Part shown: positions 8,900 to 18,438 of the stretch, piece after piece
Numbering within the stretch: the stretch's first letter is position 1
Layout: every line of letters starts with the position of its first letter
NCBI RefSeq assembly: GCF_022814865.1
Contig: NZ_JAKVRD010000005.1
Location: 62,001-126,000 of the forward strand
DNA: 64,000 nucleotides
Reading direction: 5' to 3'
DNA from: Shimia aestuarii
GTDB lineage: Bacteria > Pseudomonadota > Alphaproteobacteria > Rhodobacterales > Rhodobacteraceae
Notes under the pieces: model-generated
Database searches by the model: none
What the model saw: only the letters and a program-made list of their open reading frames with translations
Told to the model about the DNA's origin: nothing
Made by a program: the position numbers and the translations under genes

Positions 8900-9001
8900 A
8901 TGTTGGAGTACATTACTTTGATTCCTTCATATTTAGATGCAAACTGTTATGTGGGCTCCAAAGCTCTCCCGAATTGCCATCAAGCAGATTCGCAAAGATA
9001 A
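8900..9001 (+). other. Short ORF preceding the broken nuclease gene
   Basis: An ATG with a GAGGG just upstream opens a 33-codon frame ending 4 bases before an ATG at 9006. It may be a leader peptide. Alternatively it may be the true N-terminus of the following gene, separated by another frameshift, since this frame is the one used by the C-terminal part of that gene. No family recognised. Confidence 0.25.
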
Positions 9002-10537
9002 GCCAATGCGTAACCACTATCGGAAGAAGCTCAACAAGCTGTTGTCGCGGACTGGCGACGAAGAGTTTATACAGCTCTTGTGGGCCACCCATATTCTACA
9101 AACAGATAATCCCGATCCAGCGCTCAAATTCTTTCTGCCTGAAACCATTCCTGAAGGGGCAATCAGCGCGAAGATGCCAAGCAAATATTCGATACATAAA
9201 TGGGAAATCGAGACGCTGGCAAATGAGTTGATGACGGTTCCAAAAGCCAAGTTGAAGAGAAACCGCCCGATAAGAAAATTGCGCTGCGACCACTTTGGCG
9301 CTGCGACGGATTGCGTAAACTGGCTCCCAAGTTGGAAAACGTCGAATATCGTGTCCAGAAGAAACGTGAAGAAATATTCATCGAAATGGGGCGCATCGCT
9401 GCGCGCCAGTTCGACTGGCAACGTGGCTTTGTTAACATTCCACAGTTTTACCGAAACGCCTTTGTTTATGGCCAGGGGCCTTGTGCCGCGCAATTCGAGA
9501 GAGCGCACGGAATCACGCTGAACCGTTTTTCACAAATCGGGTTCATGCTCTACGTCTCATTGACCAACTTCCCAGTTGTTCGGAACGACAAGTCTTGGGT
9601 GGACATGGGAGTCGAGTGGGAGGAAGTCGAAAGAGTCTTGGCGCTGATAGCATTGCCGTTTCCAAAGGCTTCGGCCCTGGCAAGAGACAGGCGGCGCAAA
9701 ATGATCCACACGGCAGACAAACCGAGCATCCTTCGGCAGGCTCCCTGCTTGCGCTTTGGCGAAGAGGGCGAAAGAATACGCGCACCAGTGCCGGAACTTA
9801 TCCTTGAGCGTGTCACATCTGGCGTATTCTATGACGTGGTGGACGGCGGCGGTCCGATTCGAGACGACTACGGAAGGCGGTTCGAAGACTACTGTGTGAG
9901 GTACCTTGCTGAAACGTTGCCCGGTTTCGAATGGGAAAGAGAATTCAAGTACCGGAAAAAGCCGAACAAACTCGATACCCCAGACATTCTTTGCAAGCTG
10001 AGTGACCAGATTTCAGCCGCATTCGAATGCAAAGCAACGCGTATGTCGCAACAAGCAATGTTTGGAATGAACCCGATTGAGGACCGAGGCTATCAAGACA
10101 TAACGAAGGCTGTTTTCCAGCTATGGCGGTTCTTCTCACACTGCCGGCGGGGCTATGTTGGAAGGGCTGTGAGCGATGAAGCTATTGGCGTCGTGCTAAC
10201 GCTGGACAACTGGCTTGTGATGGCTGAGACGCTGAGGAAGCAAGTTCTTGCAGACGCCGAAAAAATGGCGCTTGAGAAGGATGCCGATATTTCCGAGGCA
10301 GACAGGAAACCTATCGTCTTTGTTGCCGTGCCTGAATTAGAGCGCGCTCTATCGACTTCAACGGAGGCGACCTTGTTGCAAGCCTTGAAGTCATCCAACT
10401 CGGAAAAGTATCGAGGTTGGCGTTTGGACGGCGTTCACAAAGATTTGGTTGCTGGCACAGCTCATCCAAATCGAAACTATCCGTTTGCTGATGAACTTGG
10501 AAAACTACTCCCTTGGTGGGATGAACTGAGTGAATAG
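8937..10537 (+). pseudogene. Frameshifted PD-(D/E)XK nuclease-like gene in a low-GC islet
   Basis: Two frames form one protein. The first (best start 9006, or 8937) runs to about 9320, where it should continue ...D-C-V-N; the second then gives K-L-A-P-K-L-E-N-V-E-Y-R and is open to 10537. One missing base near 9318-9321 explains the break. No slippery heptamer is present, so programmed frameshifting is unlikely. In the C-terminal frame, counted from a TTG at 9311, Asp225 in T-P-D-I-L-C and E-C-K (Glu239, Lys241) form a PD-(D/E)XK-like core. Hand-counted GC is about 42% in line 9181-9240 against 68% in line 7261-7320. It may be a defence nuclease; a shortened protein starting at 9311 could still be made. 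Confidence 0.55.
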
Positions 10538-10661
10538 TGAACTAAGCGACGAGATAACTAGACATTGCTTGTCTTTTCAATGGCTTGGCAGAAAGGACTC
10601 GCAGCAGCCCTTCGCCGCAGTGGACTTGAGGGTCGCAATTGGCCGCTCGCACCAAACCAGA

Positions 10662-10680
10662 CTGACACCTATAAGGTCAG
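10662..10680. other. Small hairpin between converging units
   Basis: CTGAC and GTCAG arms flank a 9-base loop in the 167-base gap between the broken nuclease gene and the end of the MttB-like gene. No T-run follows on either strand, so a terminator role is weakly supported. Nothing else was seen in this gap. Confidence 0.25.
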
Positions 10681-10704
10681 CTCTGTCTCGCAAAGCTGTC
10701 CTTA

Positions 10705-12261
10705 TCAATAGTCCTGGTTGAGCTCATCAGCCGCAGGGATTTCCCGTTCGCGACGCGCAATGAAGTCCCGCAGTTCTTCGTCCTTCGCCACATCAAGCTT
10801 CGGCTCCTGATACTCGGACAAGAGCTTGCGGGCGTGCTCGAGCGCGCGCTGGGTGATCTCTTTCGACCCTTCCGCGACCCATTGCTCGATTGAGTTGTTG
10901 TCGAACAGCTCGGGCATGAAAAAGGCCGTCTGGAAATTGTCCTGCGTGTGCGGGTGGCCAAGGTAATGCCCCCCCGGTCCCACGTCCGGCACCGCAGAAA
11001 GCGCTTGGTCGAAATCGCCCCATTGCGGCCCTTGGGCCATGCGGTGGCCCATGGCGCACTGCTCTGCATCGACCACAAACTTGGCCACGGAACAATGCAT
11101 CCCGGCTTCGTTCCACCCGGCACTATGCCAGATGTAATTGGCGCCCGCATGCAGGACCGCCGACAGTGTCGTGGCCGATTCATAGCCCGCCTGCGCGTCA
11201 AAGGTCTTCGCCCCGCCCAAAGTGTTCGAGGTCCGCCACGGCACCCCGTAGTGCCGCGCCATCTGGCCGATCATAAAGTTCATCAGGCTGATCTCGGGCG
11301 TGCCTGCCATCGGCGCACCGGATTTCATCGAGACCGTCGAAAGATAGTGGCCATAGATCGCCGGACAGCCGCGACGGATCACCTGCGTATAGGCCAGCGC
11401 GCTCAACGCTTCGGCATTCAACTGCGCAACCGACGCCGGGACCGACGCGGGCGTGTTCGCCCCGCCAAGCACGAAAGGCGAGCACAAGACCGGCTGATTG
11501 CGTTTGCACAGCGCCCGCATTGCGCCCAGCATCGTTTCGTCCCAGACCAAAGGCGAGTTGCCGTTACAGTTCCCCGTGGTGACCGGATTCTGCTCCATGA
11601 AGTCCTCGCCAAACAGGATGGCGCACATGGCCATCACATCCTCGGCGTTCTTCGGACTGGTGGTCATCGCCATAAAGGTCTTGTCGGAATGCTTCATCGA
11701 CGAATAGGTGATGCGCAGATGCCGCTGGCTGATCGGATGGTCATAGGGCTCGACAATATGGTGCGCCGAGGAATGCAATGCGGGCATCATATGCGCGAGC
11801 TTGTGGAACATCGCGAGATCGTCAAGCGTCGGGTTGCGGCGCACATCGTCCAGATCGCGCAGGAAGGGCGCACCGGTCATCGGAACAAAGATCGAATGCG
11901 GCCCCCCAAGGCGCACGTTCTTGGCCGGATTGCGCGCCGAATAGGTAAAGTCCGCCGGGATCGTCGCAATCAGGTCGCGCACCAACCCGCGGTCGAGATA
12001 GACCCGCTCACCCTCTACCTTTGCACCAGCTTGCTTCCAGTCTTCCAGCGCAATCGGATCGCGAAACACCACGCCCACGTTTTCGAGGATATCCATCGAG
12101 GCGGCGTCGATCTTCTCGACCTGTGCGCCGTCCATCACCTCGCAAAGCGGAATGGCACGGGTCAGGCCGGGTAGCATGGTGAAATCCCGGGTGGTGCGAA
12201 GCGTCCGGCGTGCCGAGCGTCCGCCGGAACGCGCGCGGGGTCGGGCCAAAGTGTCGGTCAT
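10705..12261 (-). CDS. Trimethylamine methyltransferase (MttB) family protein
   Basis: A 518-aa protein of the MttB/COG5598 family, TIM-barrel enzymes that move a methyl group from a methylated amine or betaine to a corrinoid protein. Family-like stretches include L-R-D-L-D-D-V-R-R-P/N-T, H-S-D-K-T-F-M-A-M and the glycine-rich A-G-T-P-E-I-S-L region. There is no in-frame amber codon, so it is the non-pyrrolysine type, a group that includes glycine-betaine methyltransferases. The ATG has AAGGAG upstream; 15 earlier codons are discarded. It follows two Fe-S flavoprotein genes on the same strand. No corrinoid protein or corrinoid:THF methyltransferase is present in the window, so partner and substrate are unknown. 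Confidence 0.85.
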   Translation of the reverse strand: MTDTLARPRARSGGRSARRTLRTTRDFTMLPGLTRAIPLCEVMDGAQVEKIDAASMDILENVGVVFRDPIALEDWKQAGAKVEGERVYLDRGLVRDLIATIPADFTYSARNPAKNVRLGGPHSIFVPMTGAPFLRDLDDVRRNPTLDDLAMFHKLAHMMPALHSSAHHIVEPYDHPISQRHLRITYSSMKHSDKTFMAMTTSPKNAEDVMAMCAILFGEDFMEQNPVTTGNCNGNSPLVWDETMLGAMRALCKRNQPVLCSPFVLGGANTPASVPASVAQLNAEALSALAYTQVIRRGCPAIYGHYLSTVSMKSGAPMAGTPEISLMNFMIGQMARHYGVPWRTSNTLGGAKTFDAQAGYESATTLSAVLHAGANYIWHSAGWNEAGMHCSVAKFVVDAEQCAMGHRMAQGPQWGDFDQALSAVPDVGPGGHYLGHPHTQDNFQTAFFMPELFDNNSIEQWVAEGSKEITQRALEHARKLLSEYQEPKLDVAKDEELRDFIARREREIPAADELNQDY

Positions 12262-12379
12262 ATCCAGTCTCCTTTGCGATTGAGACGATATTGGACAGCC
12301 CGGCACGCGCGCTCACGCAGAATTGCGAAGCGGGTCTCACAAGAAACGACCACGCCCCGCCGGCACAGATCGGCCAGGC

Positions 12380-14359
12380 TCAGAGCGACAGGCCGACCTG
12401 TCTGCCGTCATAGATCGCCGCCGCCGCAAGGCGCGGGGCCGCGGCATCGCCAATGGGAACCACATGCAGCCCGCGCGCGCGCAATTCCTCAAGAAGCGCG
12501 CCATCCGCGCGGTTCCCCGTCGCAAGCACAAGCGACTCCGCCGCGATTTCGCGCTCCTCACCGGTCAACAGCGACCGGCACCGCGCCCCGGAAGAGGACC
12601 ACCCCACAAGCGCGCTTTCAGTGACGAACCCTACCCCCAACCGGGCAAGCGTCTGACGCGCCGGGAAATCCGTCGCGCTGCGGCCCAGATCGCGGGCGAT
12701 CATCGCATCCGGGGTGACAATCGTGACCTCATGCCCGGCCTCGGCGAGATGCCATGCCGTGCCAATGCCTTTCCAATGCCCGCCCTCGTCCAAAAGAACG
12801 ACGCGCGGGCCAAGCCGGGCCGCGCGGCCCATCACGTCTTCGCTCGACCAGACGCTGCCGCTCTGGACGCCAGGCAGCTCTGCCACCTGTGGCAAGGCCT
12901 TCTGAAACCCGCTCTCCTGCGGTAACGACCCGGTGGCAAGCACGACGCACTCCGCCCCGATATCCGCGATTTCGTCGGCATCGAGATAGTGATTGAACCG
13001 CACCGTGACCCCAAGCGCCGCCAACTGCCGCTCGTACCATGCGATCAGGTCCGTGATCTGCGCCCGCCGCGGTTGCAGCCCGGCCAAACGGAACTGCCCC
13101 CCAAGCTCCGGCCCCGCCTCGCAGAGCGTGACCTTGTGGCCTCGCTCGGCCGCAACGCGCGCCGCCTCGAGCCCCGCCGGGCCGCCGCCGACGACCAACA
13201 CGCTCTTTGCCGTCTCCGCCCGCGTGAACCGGTCGCCACCCCAGTCCGCCTCATGGCCAACAGACGGGTTGATCAGGCACGAGATGTAGTAATCACGCCC
13301 CCGCCGCCCCCAGCACTGCTGGTTACACGACAGGCACCCGCGGATATCCTCGCTCCGCCCCTCTGCCGCCTTGGTCACTAGATGCGGATCGGCGATCTGC
13401 CCACGCACGATTGACACCATATCCGCCTGCCCGGCCCCCACAACGGTATTGGCGTTCTCCGGCGTGCGGATATTGGCTTCGGCGGTCACACGGGCGCGCA
13501 CCCCCGCTTGTTTGAGCCGTTCGGCCAGATCCGCGCCAAGGTTCTCGGGATACTGAAAGCTGGGGATGATCTTCTGAAAATCGACATAGCTGCCCGCGCC
13601 GATGGTGACATAGTCCATCAACCCCTCGGCATCATGCAACGAAACAATCTCGACCATCTCGTCGCGTGTGGGAAAGACACCCGTGGCCGGATCGTCCGAC
13701 ACCGCCAGACCGACGATGAACGCCTCCCCACAAGCGGCGCGAATCCGGCGCAGGATCTCCCTTGAAAACCGCGTGCGGTTCTCAAGACTGCCGCCCCATG
13801 CGTCGGTGCGCGTGTTGGAAAACGGGGTCCAGAACTGATCGAGCAGACAATGATAGGCCGCCCAGACCTCGACCCCGTCAAACCCCGCAGCCTGACAGCG
13901 GAGCGCGGCCTTCACAAAGGCCTCGATGGTCTCTTCGATCTCGGCCTCGGACATGGCCCGGCTGCCATCATTGTCGTGATAGCTCGGCCCGCCCGAAGGC
14001 GACCAGTTCGCATGCCAGCTATTGTCCCAATCGCCATGTGCACCGACGTGATACAACTGCTGGATCATCACCGCGCCCTCGGCCTTACAGGCTTCGGTCA
14101 GACGGGCAAAATGCGGGATCACCGCGTCGCTCGAATGCCGGAAATTGCCCCGCGTAAGAACGGCGGCGGCATGCACGGGCATCGGTTCGACCACGATCAT
14201 CGCCGCCCCGCCTATGGCGCGCTCAAGGTAATAGCCAAGGTGCCGATCCCCGGGCAGGCCATCCTCGGCCATGTTGGTCGTATGCGCCCCGAACACGATG
14301 CGGTTGCGCAACGTCTTGTGGCGCAGGGTCAGCGGGCTAAAGATATGTGAGTTGGTCAT
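12380..14359 (-). CDS. NADH:flavin oxidoreductase / 2,4-dienoyl-CoA reductase-like Fe-S flavoprotein
   Basis: A 659-aa protein with an N-terminal Old-Yellow-Enzyme FMN barrel (about 1-335), a [4Fe-4S] ligand set C-x2-C-x3-C-x11-C (C-L-S-C-N-Q-Q-C, then Y-Y-I-S-C) and a C-terminal FAD/NAD domain beginning V-L-V-V-G-G-G-P-A-G-L-E-A-A. This is the build of trimethylamine dehydrogenase and 2,4-dienoyl-CoA reductase. The start has GGGAGG upstream. With the DgcA-like gene before it and MttB after it, an amine N-demethylase or dehydrogenase role is more likely than fatty-acid oxidation, but substrate specificity cannot be read from sequence. Confidence 0.85.
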   Translation of the reverse strand: MTNSHIFSPLTLRHKTLRNRIVFGAHTTNMAEDGLPGDRHLGYYLERAIGGAAMIVVEPMPVHAAAVLTRGNFRHSSDAVIPHFARLTEACKAEGAVMIQQLYHVGAHGDWDNSWHANWSPSGGPSYHDNDGSRAMSEAEIEETIEAFVKAALRCQAAGFDGVEVWAAYHCLLDQFWTPFSNTRTDAWGGSLENRTRFSREILRRIRAACGEAFIVGLAVSDDPATGVFPTRDEMVEIVSLHDAEGLMDYVTIGAGSYVDFQKIIPSFQYPENLGADLAERLKQAGVRARVTAEANIRTPENANTVVGAGQADMVSIVRGQIADPHLVTKAAEGRSEDIRGCLSCNQQCWGRRGRDYYISCLINPSVGHEADWGGDRFTRAETAKSVLVVGGGPAGLEAARVAAERGHKVTLCEAGPELGGQFRLAGLQPRRAQITDLIAWYERQLAALGVTVRFNHYLDADEIADIGAECVVLATGSLPQESGFQKALPQVAELPGVQSGSVWSSEDVMGRAARLGPRVVLLDEGGHWKGIGTAWHLAEAGHEVTIVTPDAMIARDLGRSATDFPARQTLARLGVGFVTESALVGWSSSGARCRSLLTGEEREIAAESLVLATGNRADGALLEELRARGLHVVPIGDAAAPRLAAAAIYDGRQVGLSL

Positions 14360-14434
14360 TCTGCCTCCCAAGCAGAGAGCATCACCCGATTGCGAGCGCG
14401 CCCAAGGCACGCCGGGCCGATCGCACGCGGTGCA

Positions 14435-16480
14435 TCAGATATCCTTCATCAGACGCAGCGCGTCATAGATCGCGGCATGGGTGTTGCGGGCGCTGACCGC
14501 ATCCCCGATCCGGAAAAGCTGAAACTGGCCGTCGGGGTTGCGGGTCACGCTCTGCACCTCACCGCCGATCAAAGCGTCATAGTCCACTGCGCCATGGTTC
14601 GATGACAGCGGTTTGAGCTCAAAATAAAGCGTGTCCATCGGCATCGTGCCATAGTTCACCACGACCTGATCATAGGTCTTCTCGCTGGTGAAATCGCTAT
14701 AGTCGGTGCCGATCACGGCCTTCAAACGGTTGCCGTCGCGCTGAACGTCTTTCAGGCGGCGGGTGACGGTAAAGGTGACATCCTTGTCCTGAAGTGCGCG
14801 CATGTAGGGGACAAGGTTCATCGCCATGATGTCGGGCGCAAAGGTGCGGTCCGGGGTCATCACCTCGACCTGGCTACCGGCCTCGGCGGCTATTTCGGCC
14901 GCCATCAGACCGGGATGATCGCCGCTTTCATCATAGATGAGAACCTGCGCGCCGGGTTTCACATCTCCCGCGATGATATCCCAAGCACTCACCACCTCGG
15001 CCTGCTCCTGCCCGGCTTCGAACAACTCGGTATTGGGCATTCCACCTGTGGCGACAATCACCACATCAGGGTTCAGCGCGGTCACGTCCTCGACCTCGGC
15101 CCATGTGTTGAACCGGAATTCCACGTCTCGCGCCGCGCATTGCGCCATGCGCCAGTCAATGATGCTGATCATCTCGCGACGGCGTGGGTTCTGCGCAGTC
15201 AGGCGGATTTGCCCGCCCGGGTCCGGCTGTGCCTCAAGAACGACCACATCATGGCCGCGCTCTGCGCTGACACGCGCCGCCTCCAATCCCGCTGGCCCGG
15301 CCCCGATGACCACGACCTTCTTGCGGGTCTGCGCCGGCGCGATGCTGTGCGGCATCGTCAACTCCCGGCCCGTCGCAGCATTGTGGATACAAAGCGCATC
15401 CCCCGCCTGATAAATCCGATCAAGACAGTAGGTCGCCCCGACACAGGGACGAATATCATCCTCGCGCCCGTCCATGATCTTCTTGACCACATGCGGATCG
15501 GCCATATGCGCCCGCGTCATGCCCACCATGTCGAGCAACCCGGCCTGAACCGCATGGCGGGCGGTGGCGACATCCGGGATCTTGGCGGCGTGAAAGGTCG
15601 GCATCCCGGTCACCTTCTTCACCTGCCCGGCAAAATCGAGATGCGGCGCGTTCTTCATCCCCTGCACCGGGATCACATCGGTCATCGCCGGGTCGGTATG
15701 GATTCGCCCGCGCACCACGTTGAGAAAGTCGACCATCCCCGACTCCGCCAACCGTTTCGAAATCTCGACCCCTTCCGCCTCTGAGATTCCGCCAGCCTCG
15801 ATCTCATCGGCCGTATAGCGCAGCCCGACAATGAACCCGTCGCCCACGCGCTTGCGGATTCCACCAAGCACATCCATCAATAGCTGCATACGGGTCTCAA
15901 GCGACCCACCGCCATACGGCCCATCAAGGTCATTCGTCAAAGGCGACCAGAACTGATCGAGAAGATGGCCATAGACCTGCAACTCGATCCCATCCATGCC
16001 CCCCTCTTTCATGCGCTCGGTGGCATCGGCAAAGTCGGTGATGATGCGCTCGATGTCCCAGTCTTCCGCCAGTTTGGGAAAGGCACGGTGCGCCGGTTCG
16101 CGATGCTTGGAGGAGGACACCGACGGCAGCCAATCGCCCTTGTTCCACGCCGTCCGCCGCCCAAGATGGGTCAGCTGAATCATCACCGCACAGCCATGAT
16201 CATGACAGGCATCCGTCAGCTGCCGAACCCACGGCACGACCTCGTCCTTATAGGCCAGAATATTGTTGAACACCGGCGGGCTGTCCTTGGAGACCGCCGC
16301 CGAACCCGCCGTCATCGCCAGAGCCACCCCCGCCTTGGCGCGCTCTGCGTGATAGGCCGCATAGCGTTCTTTCGGCATGCCATCCTCGGGATAAGCGGGC
16401 TCATGGCTTGTCGTCATGATGCGGTTGCGCAGCGTCAGATGCTTGAGCTGATAGGGCTGAAGAAGGGGATCGTTTGACAT
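14435..16480 (-). CDS. DgcA/StcD-like N-methyl amino acid demethylase (Fe-S flavoprotein)
   Basis: A 681-aa protein with an FMN barrel (about 1-345), a cysteine cluster C-V-G-A-T-Y-C followed by 11 residues and C-I-H-N-A-A-T-G-R-E, and a C-terminal nucleotide-binding half starting V-V-V-I-G-A-G-P-A-G-L-E-A-A. From memory, the C-x5-C-x11-C pattern and the C-I-H-N-A-A-T-G-R-E tail characterise dimethylglycine demethylase DgcA and stachydrine-pathway StcD, not dienoyl-CoA reductases. The expected reaction is oxidative N-demethylation of a dimethylated glycine- or proline-type compound. It is the first gene of the leftward unit, with a good promoter and a divergent TetR regulator. The ATG is preceded by GGAG; 31 upstream codons are rejected because they overlap the promoter. 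Confidence 0.8.
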   Translation of the reverse strand: MSNDPLLQPYQLKHLTLRNRIMTTSHEPAYPEDGMPKERYAAYHAERAKAGVALAMTAGSAAVSKDSPPVFNNILAYKDEVVPWVRQLTDACHDHGCAVMIQLTHLGRRTAWNKGDWLPSVSSSKHREPAHRAFPKLAEDWDIERIITDFADATERMKEGGMDGIELQVYGHLLDQFWSPLTNDLDGPYGGGSLETRMQLLMDVLGGIRKRVGDGFIVGLRYTADEIEAGGISEAEGVEISKRLAESGMVDFLNVVRGRIHTDPAMTDVIPVQGMKNAPHLDFAGQVKKVTGMPTFHAAKIPDVATARHAVQAGLLDMVGMTRAHMADPHVVKKIMDGREDDIRPCVGATYCLDRIYQAGDALCIHNAATGRELTMPHSIAPAQTRKKVVVIGAGPAGLEAARVSAERGHDVVVLEAQPDPGGQIRLTAQNPRRREMISIIDWRMAQCAARDVEFRFNTWAEVEDVTALNPDVVIVATGGMPNTELFEAGQEQAEVVSAWDIIAGDVKPGAQVLIYDESGDHPGLMAAEIAAEAGSQVEVMTPDRTFAPDIMAMNLVPYMRALQDKDVTFTVTRRLKDVQRDGNRLKAVIGTDYSDFTSEKTYDQVVVNYGTMPMDTLYFELKPLSSNHGAVDYDALIGGEVQSVTRNPDGQFQLFRIGDAVSARNTHAAIYDALRLMKDI

Positions 16481-16503
16481 TGCAGGACTCCGATGAACTG
16501 ACA

Positions 16504-16536
16504 GGACGATTCCAGAAATGTTCACTTGTGTCAATA
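16504..16536 (-). promoter_or_regulatory. Promoter for the demethylase/MttB unit
   Basis: On the minus strand TTGACA (about 16531-16536) is followed after 17 bases by AATCGT, ending about 25 bases before the start codon of the demethylase gene. Two direct TGAAC boxes, one just upstream of the minus-35 and one in the spacer, are candidate contact points for the divergent TetR protein. Confidence 0.5.
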
Positions 16537-16595
16537 AATCGTTCATCTCTGACCATTTCCTTGTGACCCGCAAAAGAACCCGCTAGGATCACCGC

Positions 16596-17231
16596 ATGAA
16601 AACAAAGCGCGACACCGACGAGAAATCAGGCGGCTGGAGAGGCTCCCGCGAGGTCTGGCTGACTGCCGCCCGCGACGCCTTCATCGAATCCGGAATTGAC
16701 GCCGTGAAAATTCAGCCGCTGGCAAACCGGCTGAGCCTGTCGCGCACCAGCTTCTATTGGTTCTTCCCGGATCGTGCCGCGCTGCTCGACGCGCTTCTTG
16801 CCGAATGGAAAACCGCGAATACCGAAAGCCTGGTGATCGCCACGCAGGACTATGCCGAAACCATCACCGAGGCCGTTCTCAACCTGATCGGCATTTTCCT
16901 CGATGATGGCCCGTTCGAAAGGCGGCTCGATCTTGCGGTCCGCGGTTGGGCGCTTCAATCCGATGCCGTCGCCAAACAGGTGCACGCCGCAGACGAAGCC
17001 CGGCTCGACGCGATCCGCGCCATGTTCGTCCGCTTCGGCTATGACAAGGGCGAGGCCGACGTGCGGGCGCGCACTGTCTACCTGACGCAAATCGGCTATA
17101 TCTCGATGCAGGTCAAAGAGACCTTGGCCGTGCGCCTCGCGCGTATCCCCGATTACGTCACCACCTTCTCGGGCCAGCGCCCGACCGAGCGGGAAATGGC
17201 CCGCTTTCGCGCCCGGCACGGAGCCGACTGA
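16596..17231 (+). CDS. TetR family transcriptional regulator
   Basis: A 211-aa regulator. The N-terminal HTH is visible in A-A-R-D-A-F-I-E-S-G-I-D-A-V-K-I-Q-P-L-A and L-S-R-T-S-F-Y-W-F-F-P-D-R-A-A-L-L-D-A-L, followed by a helical ligand domain. It is divergent from the demethylase/MttB unit and lies 13 bases before an Old Yellow Enzyme gene on its own strand, so it may control both directions. A TTGTGA / TAGGAT pair with 17-base spacing ends only 6 bases before the ATG, so the transcript leader may be very short. Confidence 0.87.
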   Translation: MKTKRDTDEKSGGWRGSREVWLTAARDAFIESGIDAVKIQPLANRLSLSRTSFYWFFPDRAALLDALLAEWKTANTESLVIATQDYAETITEAVLNLIGIFLDDGPFERRLDLAVRGWALQSDAVAKQVHAADEARLDAIRAMFVRFGYDKGEADVRARTVYLTQIGYISMQVKETLAVRLARIPDYVTTFSGQRPTEREMARFRARHGAD

Positions 17232-17244
17232 CCAAGGAGCCCCC

Positions 17245-18438
17245 ATGCCTCAGTCTCATCTTTCCCCACTCGCCCACCCCCTGATCTTGCCGTGCGGCGC
17301 AACGCTCAAGAACCGCATCGCCAAATCCGCAATGTCTGATTCCCTCGGGGATGGCGCTGGCAACCCGACCGAAGACCAGATCAATCTCTACCGTCGCTGG
17401 GCCAAAGGCGGCCTTGGGGTATCGATCATTGGCGAAGTTCAAGGCACCCCTCACTACCCCGAAAAGCCCGGCAATCTGGTCATGAACCGCGATTCGAACC
17501 TTGAACGCCTGAAGCAACTGGCCAAGGCGGGCGCAACCGACGGTGCTCAGCTTTGGGTGCAACTGGGTCATGCTGGCGCAATGGCGGACGCTCCGATCAG
17601 CACGCCAAAAGGACCGAGCGCGCTTGATCTGCCCGGCTTGACCTGTGGCGCGTTGTCTTTGGACGAAATAGAGGCCCTGCCAGCCGAGTTCGCCCGCACA
17701 GCCAAGCTTGCCAAAGAGCTTGGGTTCGGCGGTGTGGAAATCCACGCGGCGCATGGGTTCCTGCTGAACCAGTTCCTGTCGCCGTTGTTCAATCGACGCG
17801 ATGACGCCTATGGCGGCGCGCTTCGCAACCGGATGCGCCTGCTGCTCGAAGTGATCCGGGCAGTGCGAGACAAGGTCGGACCGGAGTTTCCCGTCGGGAT
17901 CAAATTGAACGCCACGGATCAGCTTGAAGGCGGTTTCGCCGAAGACGAGGCGCTTGACGTCATCGCCGCAATGGACAAACGCGACATCGACCTGATCGAC
18001 ATCAGCGGCGGCACATACTTCCCCGGTGCGGCGTCCTCTTCTGATCGCGCTGGGTCTGGTCCCTACTTCCTGGATTTCGCAGGCCGCGCGCGCTCAAAGA
18101 CCAATATCCCTTTGATGGTGACGGGCGGCTTCAAGACATTGGCACAAGCCGAGAGCGCCGTCGCCGAAGGCAAGGCCGACCTCGTCGGCTTGGCACGCGC
18201 CCTTGTGGTGGAGCCGGAGCTGCCGTCCTACTGGCTGGCCGGTCAACGGGCCGCGCCTCTGTTCCCCCGTTTCAAAGCCCCGCCCGAAGGCGGCGTTACC
18301 GCATGGTATACAATGCAGTTGACCCGCCACGCACAAGGGGCCGCCGCGCTTTCACCCGAAGACATGGACGCCGCGATCGAAGCTTACGCACGCCGAGATG
18401 AAGCACGTCGAGAAGTTTGGACGCGCACGTTCAACTGA
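17245..18438 (+). CDS. Old Yellow Enzyme-like NADH:flavin oxidoreductase
   Basis: A 397-aa FMN TIM-barrel protein without the Fe-S and C-terminal nucleotide-binding domains of its two large relatives to the left. Visible family features are L-K-N-R-I-A-K-S-A-M-S-D, V-E-I-H-A-A-H-G-F-L-L-N-Q-F-L-S-P and M-V-T-G-G-F near the phosphate-binding site. The start has AAGGAG 5 bases upstream. Probably co-transcribed with the TetR gene. It may reduce an unsaturated intermediate or act as an N-demethylase subunit; the evidence does not choose. Confidence 0.87.
   Translation: MPQSHLSPLAHPLILPCGATLKNRIAKSAMSDSLGDGAGNPTEDQINLYRRWAKGGLGVSIIGEVQGTPHYPEKPGNLVMNRDSNLERLKQLAKAGATDGAQLWVQLGHAGAMADAPISTPKGPSALDLPGLTCGALSLDEIEALPAEFARTAKLAKELGFGGVEIHAAHGFLLNQFLSPLFNRRDDAYGGALRNRMRLLLEVIRAVRDKVGPEFPVGIKLNATDQLEGGFAEDEALDVIAAMDKRDIDLIDISGGTYFPGAASSSDRAGSGPYFLDFAGRARSKTNIPLMVTGGFKTLAQAESAVAEGKADLVGLARALVVEPELPSYWLAGQRAAPLFPRFKAPPEGGVTAWYTMQLTRHAQGAAALSPEDMDAAIEAYARRDEARREVWTRTFN

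Noticed and set aside
9300-9330. Programmed -1 frameshift in the nuclease-like gene
   Set aside because: The frames do shift in the -1 sense, but no X-XXY-YYZ slippery heptamer or downstream stem is visible at the junction, so mutation or a sequencing error is more likely.
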